Virus record (IMG/VR): IMGVR_UViG_3300020473_000124
Location: 1 to 23,845 of that record
Length of the DNA stretch: 23,845 nucleotides
Source of the DNA: a virus
Strand: one strand, 5' to 3'
Part shown: positions 16,088 through 22,866 of the stretch, in pieces
How positions within the stretch are numbered: position 1 is the stretch's first letter
Layout: every line of letters starts with the position of its first letter
Notes under the pieces: generated by a model
Databases searched by the model: none
Seen by the model: only the letters and a program-made list of their open reading frames with translations
What the model was told of the DNA's origin: nothing
Position numbers and translations under genes: made by a program

Positions 16088-16943
16088 ACAAATTTTTAAC
16101 ATAAAAGATTTAAGCCACGACTGGATACCACCACTATCTAATGACAAAAAATTATTAGAAATTAGATTAGATTTTTTTAAAAACTTCAATAACGAAACTT
16201 TAAAATACATTACAGCAAATTATCAAGACTTTATTGCAACATTTGAAAAATCAATAAAAGAAAACAAGTCTATGAATATATCAGGTTTAGATCTTTTTAA
16301 TCAAAAAGACGTTATTATAGGATGCCAACATTTTATAGACGAACTTATAATGACACACGGTATAGACAATATACAACTGTTTGACAAAGGATATAATTAT
16401 TACAAAAAAATAAATCCAAATATCAAATATGTAACTTTAGATACATTACAATCTAAAAAACCACTTATATTAGAATATCCATTTCCAAAATATCTTGGAG
16501 AACACCCTCTTTATAAAGATATAATAAAAAAATGTAACGAACTAGACATAGATGTATATTTAGATTGTGCATGGTTACCTGCGTCTTATGGATTAACTTT
16601 AGATTTAGACCAACCATGTATAAAAGGAATGGCTATGAGTTTAAGTAAATGTTTTGGTTTACATTGGAGCAGAATCGGTGTAAGATGGTTAAAAAATAAA
16701 ACTAAAGATTCAATTGCACATCAGAACGAAAATAGAATGATATCATTTCCTAATTTAATGATAGGACAATATTATTTAGATAGATTACCTATGGACTATC
16801 TAATTACAAAATATAAAATAAAACATCATGAAATATGTACAAGTTTAAATCTTAGACCAGGCAATATAATTTTAGCGGCACATTCACAGGATTATAAAAG
16901 CATTTACGGTTTAGCAAATTTATTATTAAAAGAAAATGGTTAA
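16080..16943 (+). CDS. Compact PLP-dependent aminotransferase-like protein (287 aa)
   Basis: The fold-type-I PLP signature is visible. VYLDCAWLPASYG contains the Asp (D162) that normally pairs with the pyridine nitrogen. MSLSKCFGLHWSRIGVRW contains the expected Schiff-base lysine (K190) and phosphate-binding arginine (R198), in the spacing of class I/II aminotransferases (S.SK.FGL...RIG). An earlier IIGCQHFIDELI segment resembles the N-terminal 'G...ai' cofactor helix. At 287 residues it is about 100 short of ordinary enzymes and largely lacks the small C-terminal domain. It could be a minimal aminotransferase, for example for amino acids or a nucleotide sugar, or a PLP-binding protein with another role. 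The substrate cannot be told from sequence. It overlaps both neighbours by 8 bases. Confidence 0.65.
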   Translation: MTKQIFNIKDLSHDWIPPLSNDKKLLEIRLDFFKNFNNETLKYITANYQDFIATFEKSIKENKSMNISGLDLFNQKDVIIGCQHFIDELIMTHGIDNIQLFDKGYNYYKKINPNIKYVTLDTLQSKKPLILEYPFPKYLGEHPLYKDIIKKCNELDIDVYLDCAWLPASYGLTLDLDQPCIKGMAMSLSKCFGLHWSRIGVRWLKNKTKDSIAHQNENRMISFPNLMIGQYYLDRLPMDYLITKYKIKHHEICTSLNLRPGNIILAAHSQDYKSIYGLANLLLKENG

Positions 16944-17187
16944 AAAATTACATACTTGTTACGTCTGTCATAAAACTTTTTTTAATGGCGTGTATTGGTT
17001 TGATTCTTTATACTACAACAATTTTGATAAAAGAATTATAAGACCGTTTTGTGGACCAATATGTTCTAATCGTTATAGAGATACCACAGATGTAAATGAT
17101 TGGCCAGACAGAGAAAAACCTTTTCCAAAAGGAGATGAATGGAAATTAATACAAGATATAGATTATATAGATTATGAAACGGATTAA
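16936..17187 (+). CDS. Small putative zinc-binding protein (83 aa)
   Basis: Four cysteines are arranged as C8-x2-C11 and C39-x3-C43 (CYVC and CGPIC), a spacing typical of a small zinc ribbon or treble-clef finger. The C-terminal half is acidic (DWPDREKPFPKGDEW, then IDYIDYETD). No other motif is recognised. The ATG overlaps the stop of the upstream gene by 8 bases, and its own 3' end overlaps the ParB-like gene by 14 bases, so it is part of a tightly coupled accessory operon. Zinc binding is inferred from cysteine spacing. A role in nucleic-acid or protein contact is possible. Confidence 0.6.
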   Translation: MVKKLHTCYVCHKTFFNGVYWFDSLYYNNFDKRIIRPFCGPICSNRYRDTTDVNDWPDREKPFPKGDEWKLIQDIDYIDYETD

Positions 17188-17554
17188 AACAAAAAGAACT
17201 TTTGTACCAATAGACAAACTTGTAACTATGGCTGAAATGGGTCTAGGTGCAGTGCGTCCTTTAAACAAAGAAAAAAGAAGTTGGATAGCAAAATTAGTTA
17301 AAGACGGAATATGGGATCCAATATTAGTTACACCAATTAAAGATTCAGGATATTATTTGCTAACAGATGGTTGGCACAGAGTACAGGCGGCAAAAAAATT
17401 AAAACAAAAAGAAATTGAAGCATTGCCAGTACCAGCAGATATTGGTTTAAGCATGGCAAAAGCAAACAAAATACTTCGAGACATAGACCGCGAATATGGT
17501 TTTAAACTGAAATGCAGTGATATAATTGGCCAATGGGCCTTTTATAAAGATTGA
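17174..17554 (+). CDS. ParB N-terminal-like (sulfiredoxin-fold) protein (126 aa)
   Basis: The segment FVPIDKLV…VRPLNKEKRSW…GIWDPILVTPI…YYLLTDGWHRVQAAKKL follows the ParB/Srx N-terminal domain: an input strand, a helix, the 'pi.V.p' strand and the DG.HR..AAK.L motif (residues 65-76) that in related proteins binds and hydrolyses nucleotides. The C-terminal ~45 residues are helical (MAKANKILRDIDREYGFKL). It lacks the ParB DNA-binding HTH, so plasmid-type partition is unlikely. Stand-alone ParB-N proteins in phages have been linked to nuclease, transcription or kinase-like activities, and which applies here is unknown. The stop lies within a sigma70-like promoter that serves the next gene. Confidence 0.7.
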   Translation: MKRIKTKRTFVPIDKLVTMAEMGLGAVRPLNKEKRSWIAKLVKDGIWDPILVTPIKDSGYYLLTDGWHRVQAAKKLKQKEIEALPVPADIGLSMAKANKILRDIDREYGFKLKCSDIIGQWAFYKD

Positions 17555-17578
17555 CAAATAACATATATCTGTTACAAT
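17551..17578 (+). promoter_or_regulatory. Sigma70-like promoter for the UV endonuclease gene
   Basis: TTGACA (17551-17556) and TACAAT (17573-17578) are 16 bases apart. The predicted start falls about 17585, the A of the ATG, and there is no Shine-Dalgarno site, so a leaderless message is likely. A second TATAAT at 17579-17584 is too far from the -35 box (22 bases). Confidence 0.5.
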
Positions 17579-17584
17579 TATAAT

Positions 17585-18625
17585 ATGCACAAACGTATAG
17601 GATTTTGCTGTCAGTGGTATCATCATGATCAGACACTAAAAACAAAACAATTAGAAGAAATACAAAGACCTTTTAACACAAAAGCAACCACAGTTCGTTG
17701 GTTAAACGAACACAAAGATCAAGCAGAAGCAAAACTTGATATGGTTGTTAAACACAATATTGAATCACTTAAAAAACTTGTTGCAAAAGTAGGTACACTA
17801 CCACTAGACCGTAGAATGTGCAGACTAGGATCTCCCGTACTACCTATGGCAACAGAAAAAACTTGGCGTTATTATATAGACTCTCCAGACATTGTACGTT
17901 ATTGTGAAAAACATTTTGCAGAAGTGGGCGATCTTGCTCGTAAACTAGATGTAAAAATATCTTTCCACCCAGGACAATTTACTGTACTTGCATCTGAGAC
18001 TCCAGACATTGTAGATCGTAGCATAGATGAATTTGAATATCATGTTAACATGGCACGTTGGATGGGTTTTGGTAAATCATTCCAAGACGGTTGCAAGATT
18101 AATGTACACATCTCAGGCAGACAAGGACCAGAAGGTATTATAAAAGTATTACCTAGACTATCACCTGAAGCAAGAAATCTTATTACAATCGAGAACGACG
18201 AAATGGGACATGGATTAGATGCAAGTTTAGAACTAGAAAAACATCTTGCACTTGTTATGGACATACACCATCATTGGATACGTGATGAGGAATACATTGA
18301 GCCTAATGATGACAGAGTTAAAAGAGTTGTAGACTCGTGGCGTGGTGTTAGACCTACCATGCATTATTCTTATTCTCGAGATGAAGCACTTGCACCTGCA
18401 CAGTTGGGTAACAAAACACATACAGAAATGCACAACATCAAAGATTTACTAGACAGAGGTTGTAAAAAACAAAAACTTAGAGCACATTCAGACTTATTAC
18501 CAAACGCAAAGGTAAATGATTGGGCATTGTCGTTCAATGAACAATTTGACATACAAGTAGAAGCCAAATCTAAAAATCTTGCCGCAGAACAATTATATAG
18601 ACAAAGAGAATCAAATATCATATAA
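17585..18625 (+). CDS. uvsE: UV-damage endonuclease UvsE/UVDE (346 aa)
   Basis: This enzyme nicks DNA 5' of cyclobutane dimers and 6-4 photoproducts, starting alternative excision repair. The TIM-barrel family motifs occur in order: RIGFCCQ at the N-terminus, FHPGQ (127-131), NVHISG (173-178), TIENDE (201-206), MDIHHH (225-230), HYSYSR (260-265), HSD (301-303) and VEAKSK (325-330). His128, His175, Glu203, Asp226, His229, His260, His301 and Glu326 are the likely metal ligands, by analogy with characterised bacterial UVDE. Length is close to the usual ~300-350 residues and the frame is intact. T4 uses the unrelated DenV for this purpose; a UVDE in a sunlit-ocean phage is a natural substitute. 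The likely promoter abuts the ATG. Confidence 0.9.
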   Translation: MHKRIGFCCQWYHHDQTLKTKQLEEIQRPFNTKATTVRWLNEHKDQAEAKLDMVVKHNIESLKKLVAKVGTLPLDRRMCRLGSPVLPMATEKTWRYYIDSPDIVRYCEKHFAEVGDLARKLDVKISFHPGQFTVLASETPDIVDRSIDEFEYHVNMARWMGFGKSFQDGCKINVHISGRQGPEGIIKVLPRLSPEARNLITIENDEMGHGLDASLELEKHLALVMDIHHHWIRDEEYIEPNDDRVKRVVDSWRGVRPTMHYSYSRDEALAPAQLGNKTHTEMHNIKDLLDRGCKKQKLRAHSDLLPNAKVNDWALSFNEQFDIQVEAKSKNLAAEQLYRQRESNII

Positions 18626-18626
18626 T
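18598..18626 (+). promoter_or_regulatory. Sigma70-like promoter for the formate dehydrogenase gene
   Basis: TAGACA (18598-18603) and TATAAT (18621-18626) are separated by 17 bases and overlap the last codons of uvsE. The predicted start is near 18633, leaving a ~17-base leader that contains the AGGAGA ribosome site. Confidence 0.6.
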
Positions 18627-18638
18627 TGCTACACTAAC

Positions 18639-18644
18639 AGGAGA
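18639..18644 (+). promoter_or_regulatory. Shine-Dalgarno site of formate dehydrogenase
   Basis: AGGAGA lies 5 bases before the ATG at 18650. It fixes the start so that the protein N-terminus (MKILCILYDDPKGG) matches the family start. Confidence 0.8.
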
Positions 18645-18649
18645 CACAA

Positions 18650-19846
18650 ATGAAAATACTTTGTATTTTATACGATGACCCAAAAGGCGGAATGCCTGAG
18701 TCTTATCCACTTACGGATTTACCTAAGTTAGAAAAGTATCCAGATGGTATGACATTACCTTCACCTAAAGGCAGAGATTTTAATGCAGGTGAATTGTTAG
18801 GTTGTGTATCTGGAGAACTTGGACTTAGAAAGTTCTTAGAAGACGCAGGACATGAACTCGTTGTGACTTCTAGTAAAGATGGTGACGAATGTGAAGCAGA
18901 CAAACATATTGTTGACGCAGACGTTGTTATTTCTCAACCTTTTTTCCCTTATTATTTGACAAGAGAAAGAATTGAAAAAGCAAAAAACCTAAAAATGGCA
19001 ATCACGGCAGGTATTGGATCTGATCACGTGGACTTACAAGCGGCTATGGACAACAAAATTGATGTTGTTGAAGTAACTTATTGTAATTCAAGATCAGTTG
19101 CAGAACATATTGTTATGATGATTGTTTCTATGGTGAGAGATTATCACAATCAACATAGAATAGTTAACGAAGGTGGTTGGAATATTGCTGACGCAGTACA
19201 AAGATCATATGACGTTGAAGGTATGCACATAGGTACAGTTGCGGCTGGACGTATTGGCTTAGATGCTTTGAGAAAAATGAAACCATTTGATGTACATTTA
19301 CATTACTTTGACAGACACAGACTACCCGAAGCAGTAGAGCAAGAGTTAAATCTTACTTTTCATGAGTCAGTAGAATCTATGGTTAAAGTGTGTGATGTTG
19401 TAACAATCAACTGTCCACTACACCCAGAGACAGAAAACTTATTTGATGCAGAAATGATAAGCAAGATGAAAAAAGGTGCTTACATTGTTAATACTGCAAG
19501 AGGCAAAATCTGTAATAGAGAAGCCATTGCTGATGCATTAAAAAGTGGACAACTATCTGGCTATGCAGGAGACGTTTGGTTCCCACAACCAGCACCAAAT
19601 GATCACGTTTGGAGAACAATGCCGAATCATGGTATGACTCCTCACACATCAGGAACATCTTTATCAGCACAGGCAAGGTATGCTGACGGTGTTAGAGAAA
19701 TATTAGAATGTTTCTTTGACAACGCACCAATTAGAAATCAATATCTAATTGTGCAGAACGGCGAACTTGCAGGTATGGGTGCTCACAGTTACAGTAAAGG
19801 TACTGCTACTGGAGGATCTGAAGAGGCGGCGAAGTATAAGAAATAA
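18650..19846 (+). CDS. fdh: NAD-dependent formate dehydrogenase (398 aa)
   Basis: It should catalyse formate + NAD+ to CO2 + NADH in the cytoplasm with no metal cofactor (EC 1.17.1.9, D-2-hydroxyacid dehydrogenase superfamily). Family landmarks, which I recall from the well-studied Pseudomonas enzyme, fall at the same residue numbers: Ile122-Gly123, Asn146, Asp221 (NAD ribose), Arg284, Gln313, His332 and Ser334. The nucleotide-binding loop is GTVAAGRIG (195-203). Formate-dehydrogenase-specific blocks are intact, including SGELGLRKFLE, TAGIGSDHVDL, EVTYCNS, NCPLHPET, GDVWFPQPAP, PHTSGTSL and the C-terminal GAHSYSKGTATGGSEEAAK. Length matches the ~400-residue family, with no truncation. It has its own promoter candidate and ribosome site. 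As a phage gene it is a candidate auxiliary metabolic gene supplying NADH from host one-carbon metabolism; that role is inferred. Confidence 0.93.
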   Translation: MKILCILYDDPKGGMPESYPLTDLPKLEKYPDGMTLPSPKGRDFNAGELLGCVSGELGLRKFLEDAGHELVVTSSKDGDECEADKHIVDADVVISQPFFPYYLTRERIEKAKNLKMAITAGIGSDHVDLQAAMDNKIDVVEVTYCNSRSVAEHIVMMIVSMVRDYHNQHRIVNEGGWNIADAVQRSYDVEGMHIGTVAAGRIGLDALRKMKPFDVHLHYFDRHRLPEAVEQELNLTFHESVESMVKVCDVVTINCPLHPETENLFDAEMISKMKKGAYIVNTARGKICNREAIADALKSGQLSGYAGDVWFPQPAPNDHVWRTMPNHGMTPHTSGTSLSAQARYADGVREILECFFDNAPIRNQYLIVQNGELAGMGAHSYSKGTATGGSEEAAKYKK

Positions 19847-19847
19847 T

Positions 19848-19982
19848 ATGGAACAAAAAGATAAAAAAAAAGAAGTTCCATTATCTGAAAGAATGCACCC
19901 GGTTGTTATATTACCAGCATTATTAATTGTTGTGTTTGTATTAATCGGGATTGCATATGCTAAAATGAAGGGTCATTACTAA
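19848..19982 (+). CDS. Small single-pass membrane protein (44 aa)
   Basis: The ATG lies one base after the formate dehydrogenase stop. The product has a charged N-terminus (MEQKDKKKEVPLSERMHP), a ~20-residue hydrophobic segment (VVILPALLIVVFVLIGIAYA) and a short basic tail (KMKGHY). This suggests a single membrane span with the N-terminus perhaps inside. There is no ribosome site, so translation is probably coupled to the dehydrogenase. The stop overlaps the clamp-loader start (TAATG). An in-frame extension to 19749 exists but lies entirely within the dehydrogenase gene and is unlikely. Function unknown. A holin role is unlikely given its place away from the lysis genes. Confidence 0.6.
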   Translation: MEQKDKKKEVPLSERMHPVVILPALLIVVFVLIGIAYAKMKGHY

Positions 19983-20911
19983 TGAAAGAACTTTGGGTAG
20001 AAAAATATAGACCAAACACAGTAAAAGAATATGTGGTTCGTGACGAAACGCAAAAAAAACAAATTGAAACTTGGGTAAAAGAAAAATCAATTCCACATTT
20101 ATTATTTCATGGATCTCCAGGTACAGGAAAAACTACACTTGCTAAAGTTTTGCTGAATGAATTAGAAGTAAGCAGTTATGATATACTTCATATAAATGCG
20201 GCCAGAGAAACAGGTGTTGATGAAGTTAGAGATAAAATTACAAGATTTATACAAATAATGCCATTTGGTGAATTCAAATATGTTTTACTTGATGAAGCAG
20301 ATTATATGAGTGTAAATGCTCAAGCGGCATTACGTGGAGTTATGGAAGAATATGCCAGTAGTGCAAGATTTATTTTAACTTGTAACTATGTGCATAAAAT
20401 TATTGAAGCAATAAAAAGCAGATGTCAAGGATTTAAAATGGATACTCTTGACAAAACAGAATACACGGCAAGAGTTGCTGAAATACTAGTTGCTGAAAAA
20501 GTTGAAATTGATATTGATACTGTAGATACGTATGTTAGATCATGTTATCCTGATTTAAGAAAATGTATTAATGCAGTACAACAAAACGTAAAAGACAGTA
20601 AATTACTTCCACCAGCGGCTGAGGAAAGTATGCAATTAGATTGGATGTCAAAAATGGTTGAACTTTTCAAACAAGGTAAAGTTAATGAAGCAAGAAAACT
20701 TGTAGTATCAAAAGCAAATCCTCAAGAGTGTGAAGGCATATACAGATGGTTATACAACAATCTAGATTTAATATCTAAAGACGAGGATCAACAAGACAAA
20801 GCAGTTTTAATTATAAAACAAGGACTAGTTGATCATCCTGCTATGGCTGATCCAGAAATAAACTTGGCGGCAACGATGATTAAACTGGCAAGATTATCAA
20901 ATGGGCAGTAA
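19982..20911 (+). CDS. 44: Sliding-clamp loader ATPase, T4 gp44-like (309 aa)
   Basis: This is the AAA+ subunit that loads the gp45 sliding clamp onto primer-template junctions for the phage replisome. Motifs in order: the WVEKYRP N-terminus typical of RFC/gp44 proteins, Walker A GSPGTGKT (44-51), Walker B LLDEAD (102-107), sensor-1 TCNY (133-136) and the SRC motif (146-148) that supplies the arginine finger. A helical C-terminal collar follows. The length is close to T4 gp44 (319 residues). The start overlaps the upstream stop by one base. In T4 the partner gp62 gene follows directly; here an unrecognised 89-residue gene takes that place. Confidence 0.9.
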   Translation: MKELWVEKYRPNTVKEYVVRDETQKKQIETWVKEKSIPHLLFHGSPGTGKTTLAKVLLNELEVSSYDILHINAARETGVDEVRDKITRFIQIMPFGEFKYVLLDEADYMSVNAQAALRGVMEEYASSARFILTCNYVHKIIEAIKSRCQGFKMDTLDKTEYTARVAEILVAEKVEIDIDTVDTYVRSCYPDLRKCINAVQQNVKDSKLLPPAAEESMQLDWMSKMVELFKQGKVNEARKLVVSKANPQECEGIYRWLYNNLDLISKDEDQQDKAVLIIKQGLVDHPAMADPEINLAATMIKLARLSNGQ

Positions 20912-21170
20912 GCACAACAAAAAAAGATTTCTACTTGTAAAATACAGTATTAACAGTCAAGGAAAATATGACGAACTAGTTGAATTAACTAGAAAGAAAG
21001 TTGGTCCAGGTAAAAGAGCAGGAGCAGGAATAGTATTAGACTTGGTAAACAAGACTGTTATTAAATGTGAAATACCAGGAGTTAAGCAAGATCAAATATT
21101 ATCGTATGAAAAGATATACAACTATTTCTACAATTATTACAAACAATCCATTGATCCGTTCATCAAATAA
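20901..21170 (+). CDS. Unknown protein downstream of the clamp loader (89 aa)
   Basis: I do not recognise the family. The product is basic (MGSKHNKKRFLLVKYSINSQ, then TRKKVGPGKRAGAG), contains a short beta segment (GIVLDLVNKTVIKCEIPG) and ends in an aromatic helix with four consecutive Tyr/Phe pairs in YNYFYNYYKQ. The ATG overlaps the gp44 stop region by 11 bases, so the two are translationally coupled. In T4 this site is occupied by gp62, the small clamp-loader subunit, but at 89 residues it is well short of T4 gp62 (187) and shows no clear likeness. Its last codons are followed by a late-promoter candidate. Confidence 0.65.
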   Translation: MGSKHNKKRFLLVKYSINSQGKYDELVELTRKKVGPGKRAGAGIVLDLVNKTVIKCEIPGVKQDQILSYEKIYNYFYNYYKQSIDPFIK

Positions 21171-21174
21171 CTTC

Positions 21175-21182
21175 GCTAAATA
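21175..21182 (+). promoter_or_regulatory. T4-type late promoter candidate
   Basis: GCTAAATA lies in the 20-base gap before the ATG at 21191. By analogy with T4 late promoters the transcript would begin near 21188, leaving a leader of about three bases. There is no Shine-Dalgarno site. The octamer overlaps a small inverted repeat (GCTA, five bases, TAGC). Confidence 0.5.
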
Positions 21183-21190
21183 ATAGCATT

Positions 21191-21667
21191 ATGCATGATG
21201 TATTAGATATAATCAGAAATGTACAGTCTTTATACGCCGTAGGCCCTACTTTAACGATTTTAAAGGATTTTGAAAGGGTATTAGACGAGTTAGATGTGTA
21301 TGTTTTCGCTAATTGGCAAGAAGGTGAACTATTAAGCGGTCCTAATGATTCAAGACATTTTGTTACTTGTTCATTTATGTGGCCTGCTGATAAAATGCCT
21401 GATCCATCTGGTGGCAAAAGATTACTAGATAGAGGTTGTAAAGTTACATACCAAAAAGACGAACTATTAAAACCAAGACAAATCAAGTCTCCAGAAGATT
21501 ACAGACCTGGTACAACTAAAGGTAAAATTGACGCACACGATATTTGGGTAGTAGAGATTAAAATGCCAAAAGAATTAATTGGTAATTTTAAACACGGTAA
21601 AGACGAAATAGAAAGTCAAGACGAAGCAGACATGAACACAGGAAATACTTTCAATGCAGATAGTTAA
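21191..21667 (+). CDS. Probable late protein of unknown function (158 aa)
   Basis: I do not recognise the family by name. Residues 1-40 form a helix-rich start (MHDVLDIIRNVQSLY, then FERVLDELDVYVFANWQEGE). The middle has FVTCSFMWPADKMPDPSGGK and LLDRGCKVTYQKDEL, followed by PEDYRPGTTKG and DIWVVEIKMPKELIG, and the C-terminus is acidic. No signal peptide or catalytic motif is visible. A late-promoter-like octamer just upstream, and the lysis genes further on, argue that it is a late gene, so a minor virion protein is plausible. It overlaps the next gene by 14 bases, and the two may act together. Confidence 0.65.
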   Translation: MHDVLDIIRNVQSLYAVGPTLTILKDFERVLDELDVYVFANWQEGELLSGPNDSRHFVTCSFMWPADKMPDPSGGKRLLDRGCKVTYQKDELLKPRQIKSPEDYRPGTTKGKIDAHDIWVVEIKMPKELIGNFKHGKDEIESQDEADMNTGNTFNADS

Positions 21668-22397
21668 AGAAGGATTAAAAGCCGGAGATTTAGAAGGTGT
21701 TGTTTCAAATCGTTTTTCAATTGATCAATACAAATCTAAAATGGGCGAAGACAGGAACATAATGGTTCTTGCTTTTACAGTTGATGGACAAGCACCAGCA
21801 AGAGATTTAGAACGTTTTGCAGAAACAGGATATAAAGCAATCATGGACGCAGATGCTACTCCAGGTACAATGGAAGATGGCAAACACAGAGTATTCATAG
21901 AGTTTGCTAGAAAGCCAGATGTTATATCACATATAGTTTCTTTTTTAGAAGATTTAAAAAAATTAACTAATCACGAATGTTTTGAATACACATATCATAA
22001 AGGACAAAATCCAACAACAGTATCTGATTCAACATTAGCAGAAACGGTTCCAACTACTCCAGAAGCATATGAACAAAGAGTGAGTGAAATTAAAATTGGT
22101 GAAGCAAAAAACTTTTTTGACAAATATGATATGTTAGAATGCAAAATGCAAGACAATATTTTAAGTGTTAAAAAATCAGGAACACAACAAGAACTACAAT
22201 TTGAAATACACAAAGTTGGTAAAACAAACGAAATAATGAAAGAAGCAAAAGCATTTGCCATTGATATGGCATCTGTTGCAGAATGCACACATCTTACCAA
22301 ATATTTTGGACCATATAATATTACCAAAACTACAGAAAACAAATTCATTTTCAGCAAAGGCGACCAGTCTGCTCTATTAAGTAAAAGCGGATGGTAA
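21654..22397 (+). CDS. Probable late protein of unknown function (247 aa)
   Basis: I do not recognise the family by name. The N-terminal ~120 residues look like one alpha/beta domain (SNRFSIDQYKSKMGED, then MVLAFTVDGQAPARDLERF, DADATPG, HRVFIEFARKPDVI). A Thr/Ser/Pro-rich linker follows (PTTVSDSTLAETVPTTPEAY, about residues 121-140). The C-terminal ~100 residues form a second domain ending with YFGPYNITKTTENKFIFS and LLSKSGW. There is no membrane segment or known catalytic motif. It overlaps genes at both ends and lies downstream of a late-promoter candidate, so late expression and a structural role are inferred. Confidence 0.65.
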   Translation: MQIVKEGLKAGDLEGVVSNRFSIDQYKSKMGEDRNIMVLAFTVDGQAPARDLERFAETGYKAIMDADATPGTMEDGKHRVFIEFARKPDVISHIVSFLEDLKKLTNHECFEYTYHKGQNPTTVSDSTLAETVPTTPEAYEQRVSEIKIGEAKNFFDKYDMLECKMQDNILSVKKSGTQQELQFEIHKVGKTNEIMKEAKAFAIDMASVAECTHLTKYFGPYNITKTTENKFIFSKGDQSALLSKSGW

Positions 22398-22855
22398 GAT
22401 TAAGCGAAAATTTCAGTTTACAAGAATTTACTAAAAGTCAAACTGCCATAAGACAAGGCATTGATAACACACCCGGCGAAGAACATTTAGCAAACGCAAA
22501 AGAATTATTTTCTAATGTTGTACAACCTGTTAGAGATAAATTTGGTGTAACAGTTATTAATTCAGGATATAGAGGTCCTGCACTAAACGAAGCAGTTGGC
22601 GGCTCTTCTAAATCACAACATTGTAAAGGACAAGCAGTTGATATTGAATGTCCAGGAACACCAAACTTTGATGTTGCAGATTGGATTGAAGAAAATTTAG
22701 ATTTCGATCAACTTATATTAGAATTTTATACACCCGGTATACCAGATTCTGGTTGGGTTCATGTCAGTTATAATGCAGAAGGTAATAGAAAATCTGTTCT
22801 TACAGCAATGAAAGAGAACGGAAAAACTGTTTATAAGCCTGGCCTTATTCAATAA
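22391..22855 (+). CDS. Endolysin, peptidase M15-type (154 aa)
   Basis: This is probably a D-Ala-D-Ala-type or L-Ala-D-Glu-type peptidase that cuts cell-wall peptide stems at lysis. The M15A pattern is clear: NFSLQEFTKS at the N-terminus, INSGYRGPALNEAVGGSSKS (56-75) and the zinc motif SQHCKGQAVDIE (His77, Asp84). The third ligand is in GWVHVSY (His124). The length is typical for single-domain phage M15 endolysins and there is no separate wall-binding domain. It has no signal peptide, so it needs a holin, which I do not find in this window. It overlaps the upstream gene by 7 bases and is followed by the spanin pair, forming a lysis cassette. Confidence 0.85.
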   Translation: MVRLSENFSLQEFTKSQTAIRQGIDNTPGEEHLANAKELFSNVVQPVRDKFGVTVINSGYRGPALNEAVGGSSKSQHCKGQAVDIECPGTPNFDVADWIEENLDFDQLILEFYTPGIPDSGWVHVSYNAEGNRKSVLTAMKENGKTVYKPGLIQ

Positions 22856-22858
22856 ATA
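22851..22858 (+). promoter_or_regulatory. T4-type late promoter candidate
   Basis: AATAAATA overlaps the endolysin stop codon and ends 8 bases before the ATG at 22867. The predicted start would be near 22864, a leader of about three bases, and no Shine-Dalgarno site is present. Confidence 0.5.
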
Positions 22859-22866
22859 CGTACATT

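Noticed and set aside
19749-19982. Longer version of the small membrane protein starting inside formate dehydrogenase
   Set aside because: The extra 33 codons lie wholly within the conserved C-terminus of the dehydrogenase; the ATG at 19848, one base after its stop, is a simpler start.
19848-19982. Small membrane protein as the holin
   Set aside because: It has one span and sits between metabolic and replication genes about 2.4 kb upstream of the endolysin, with no late promoter.
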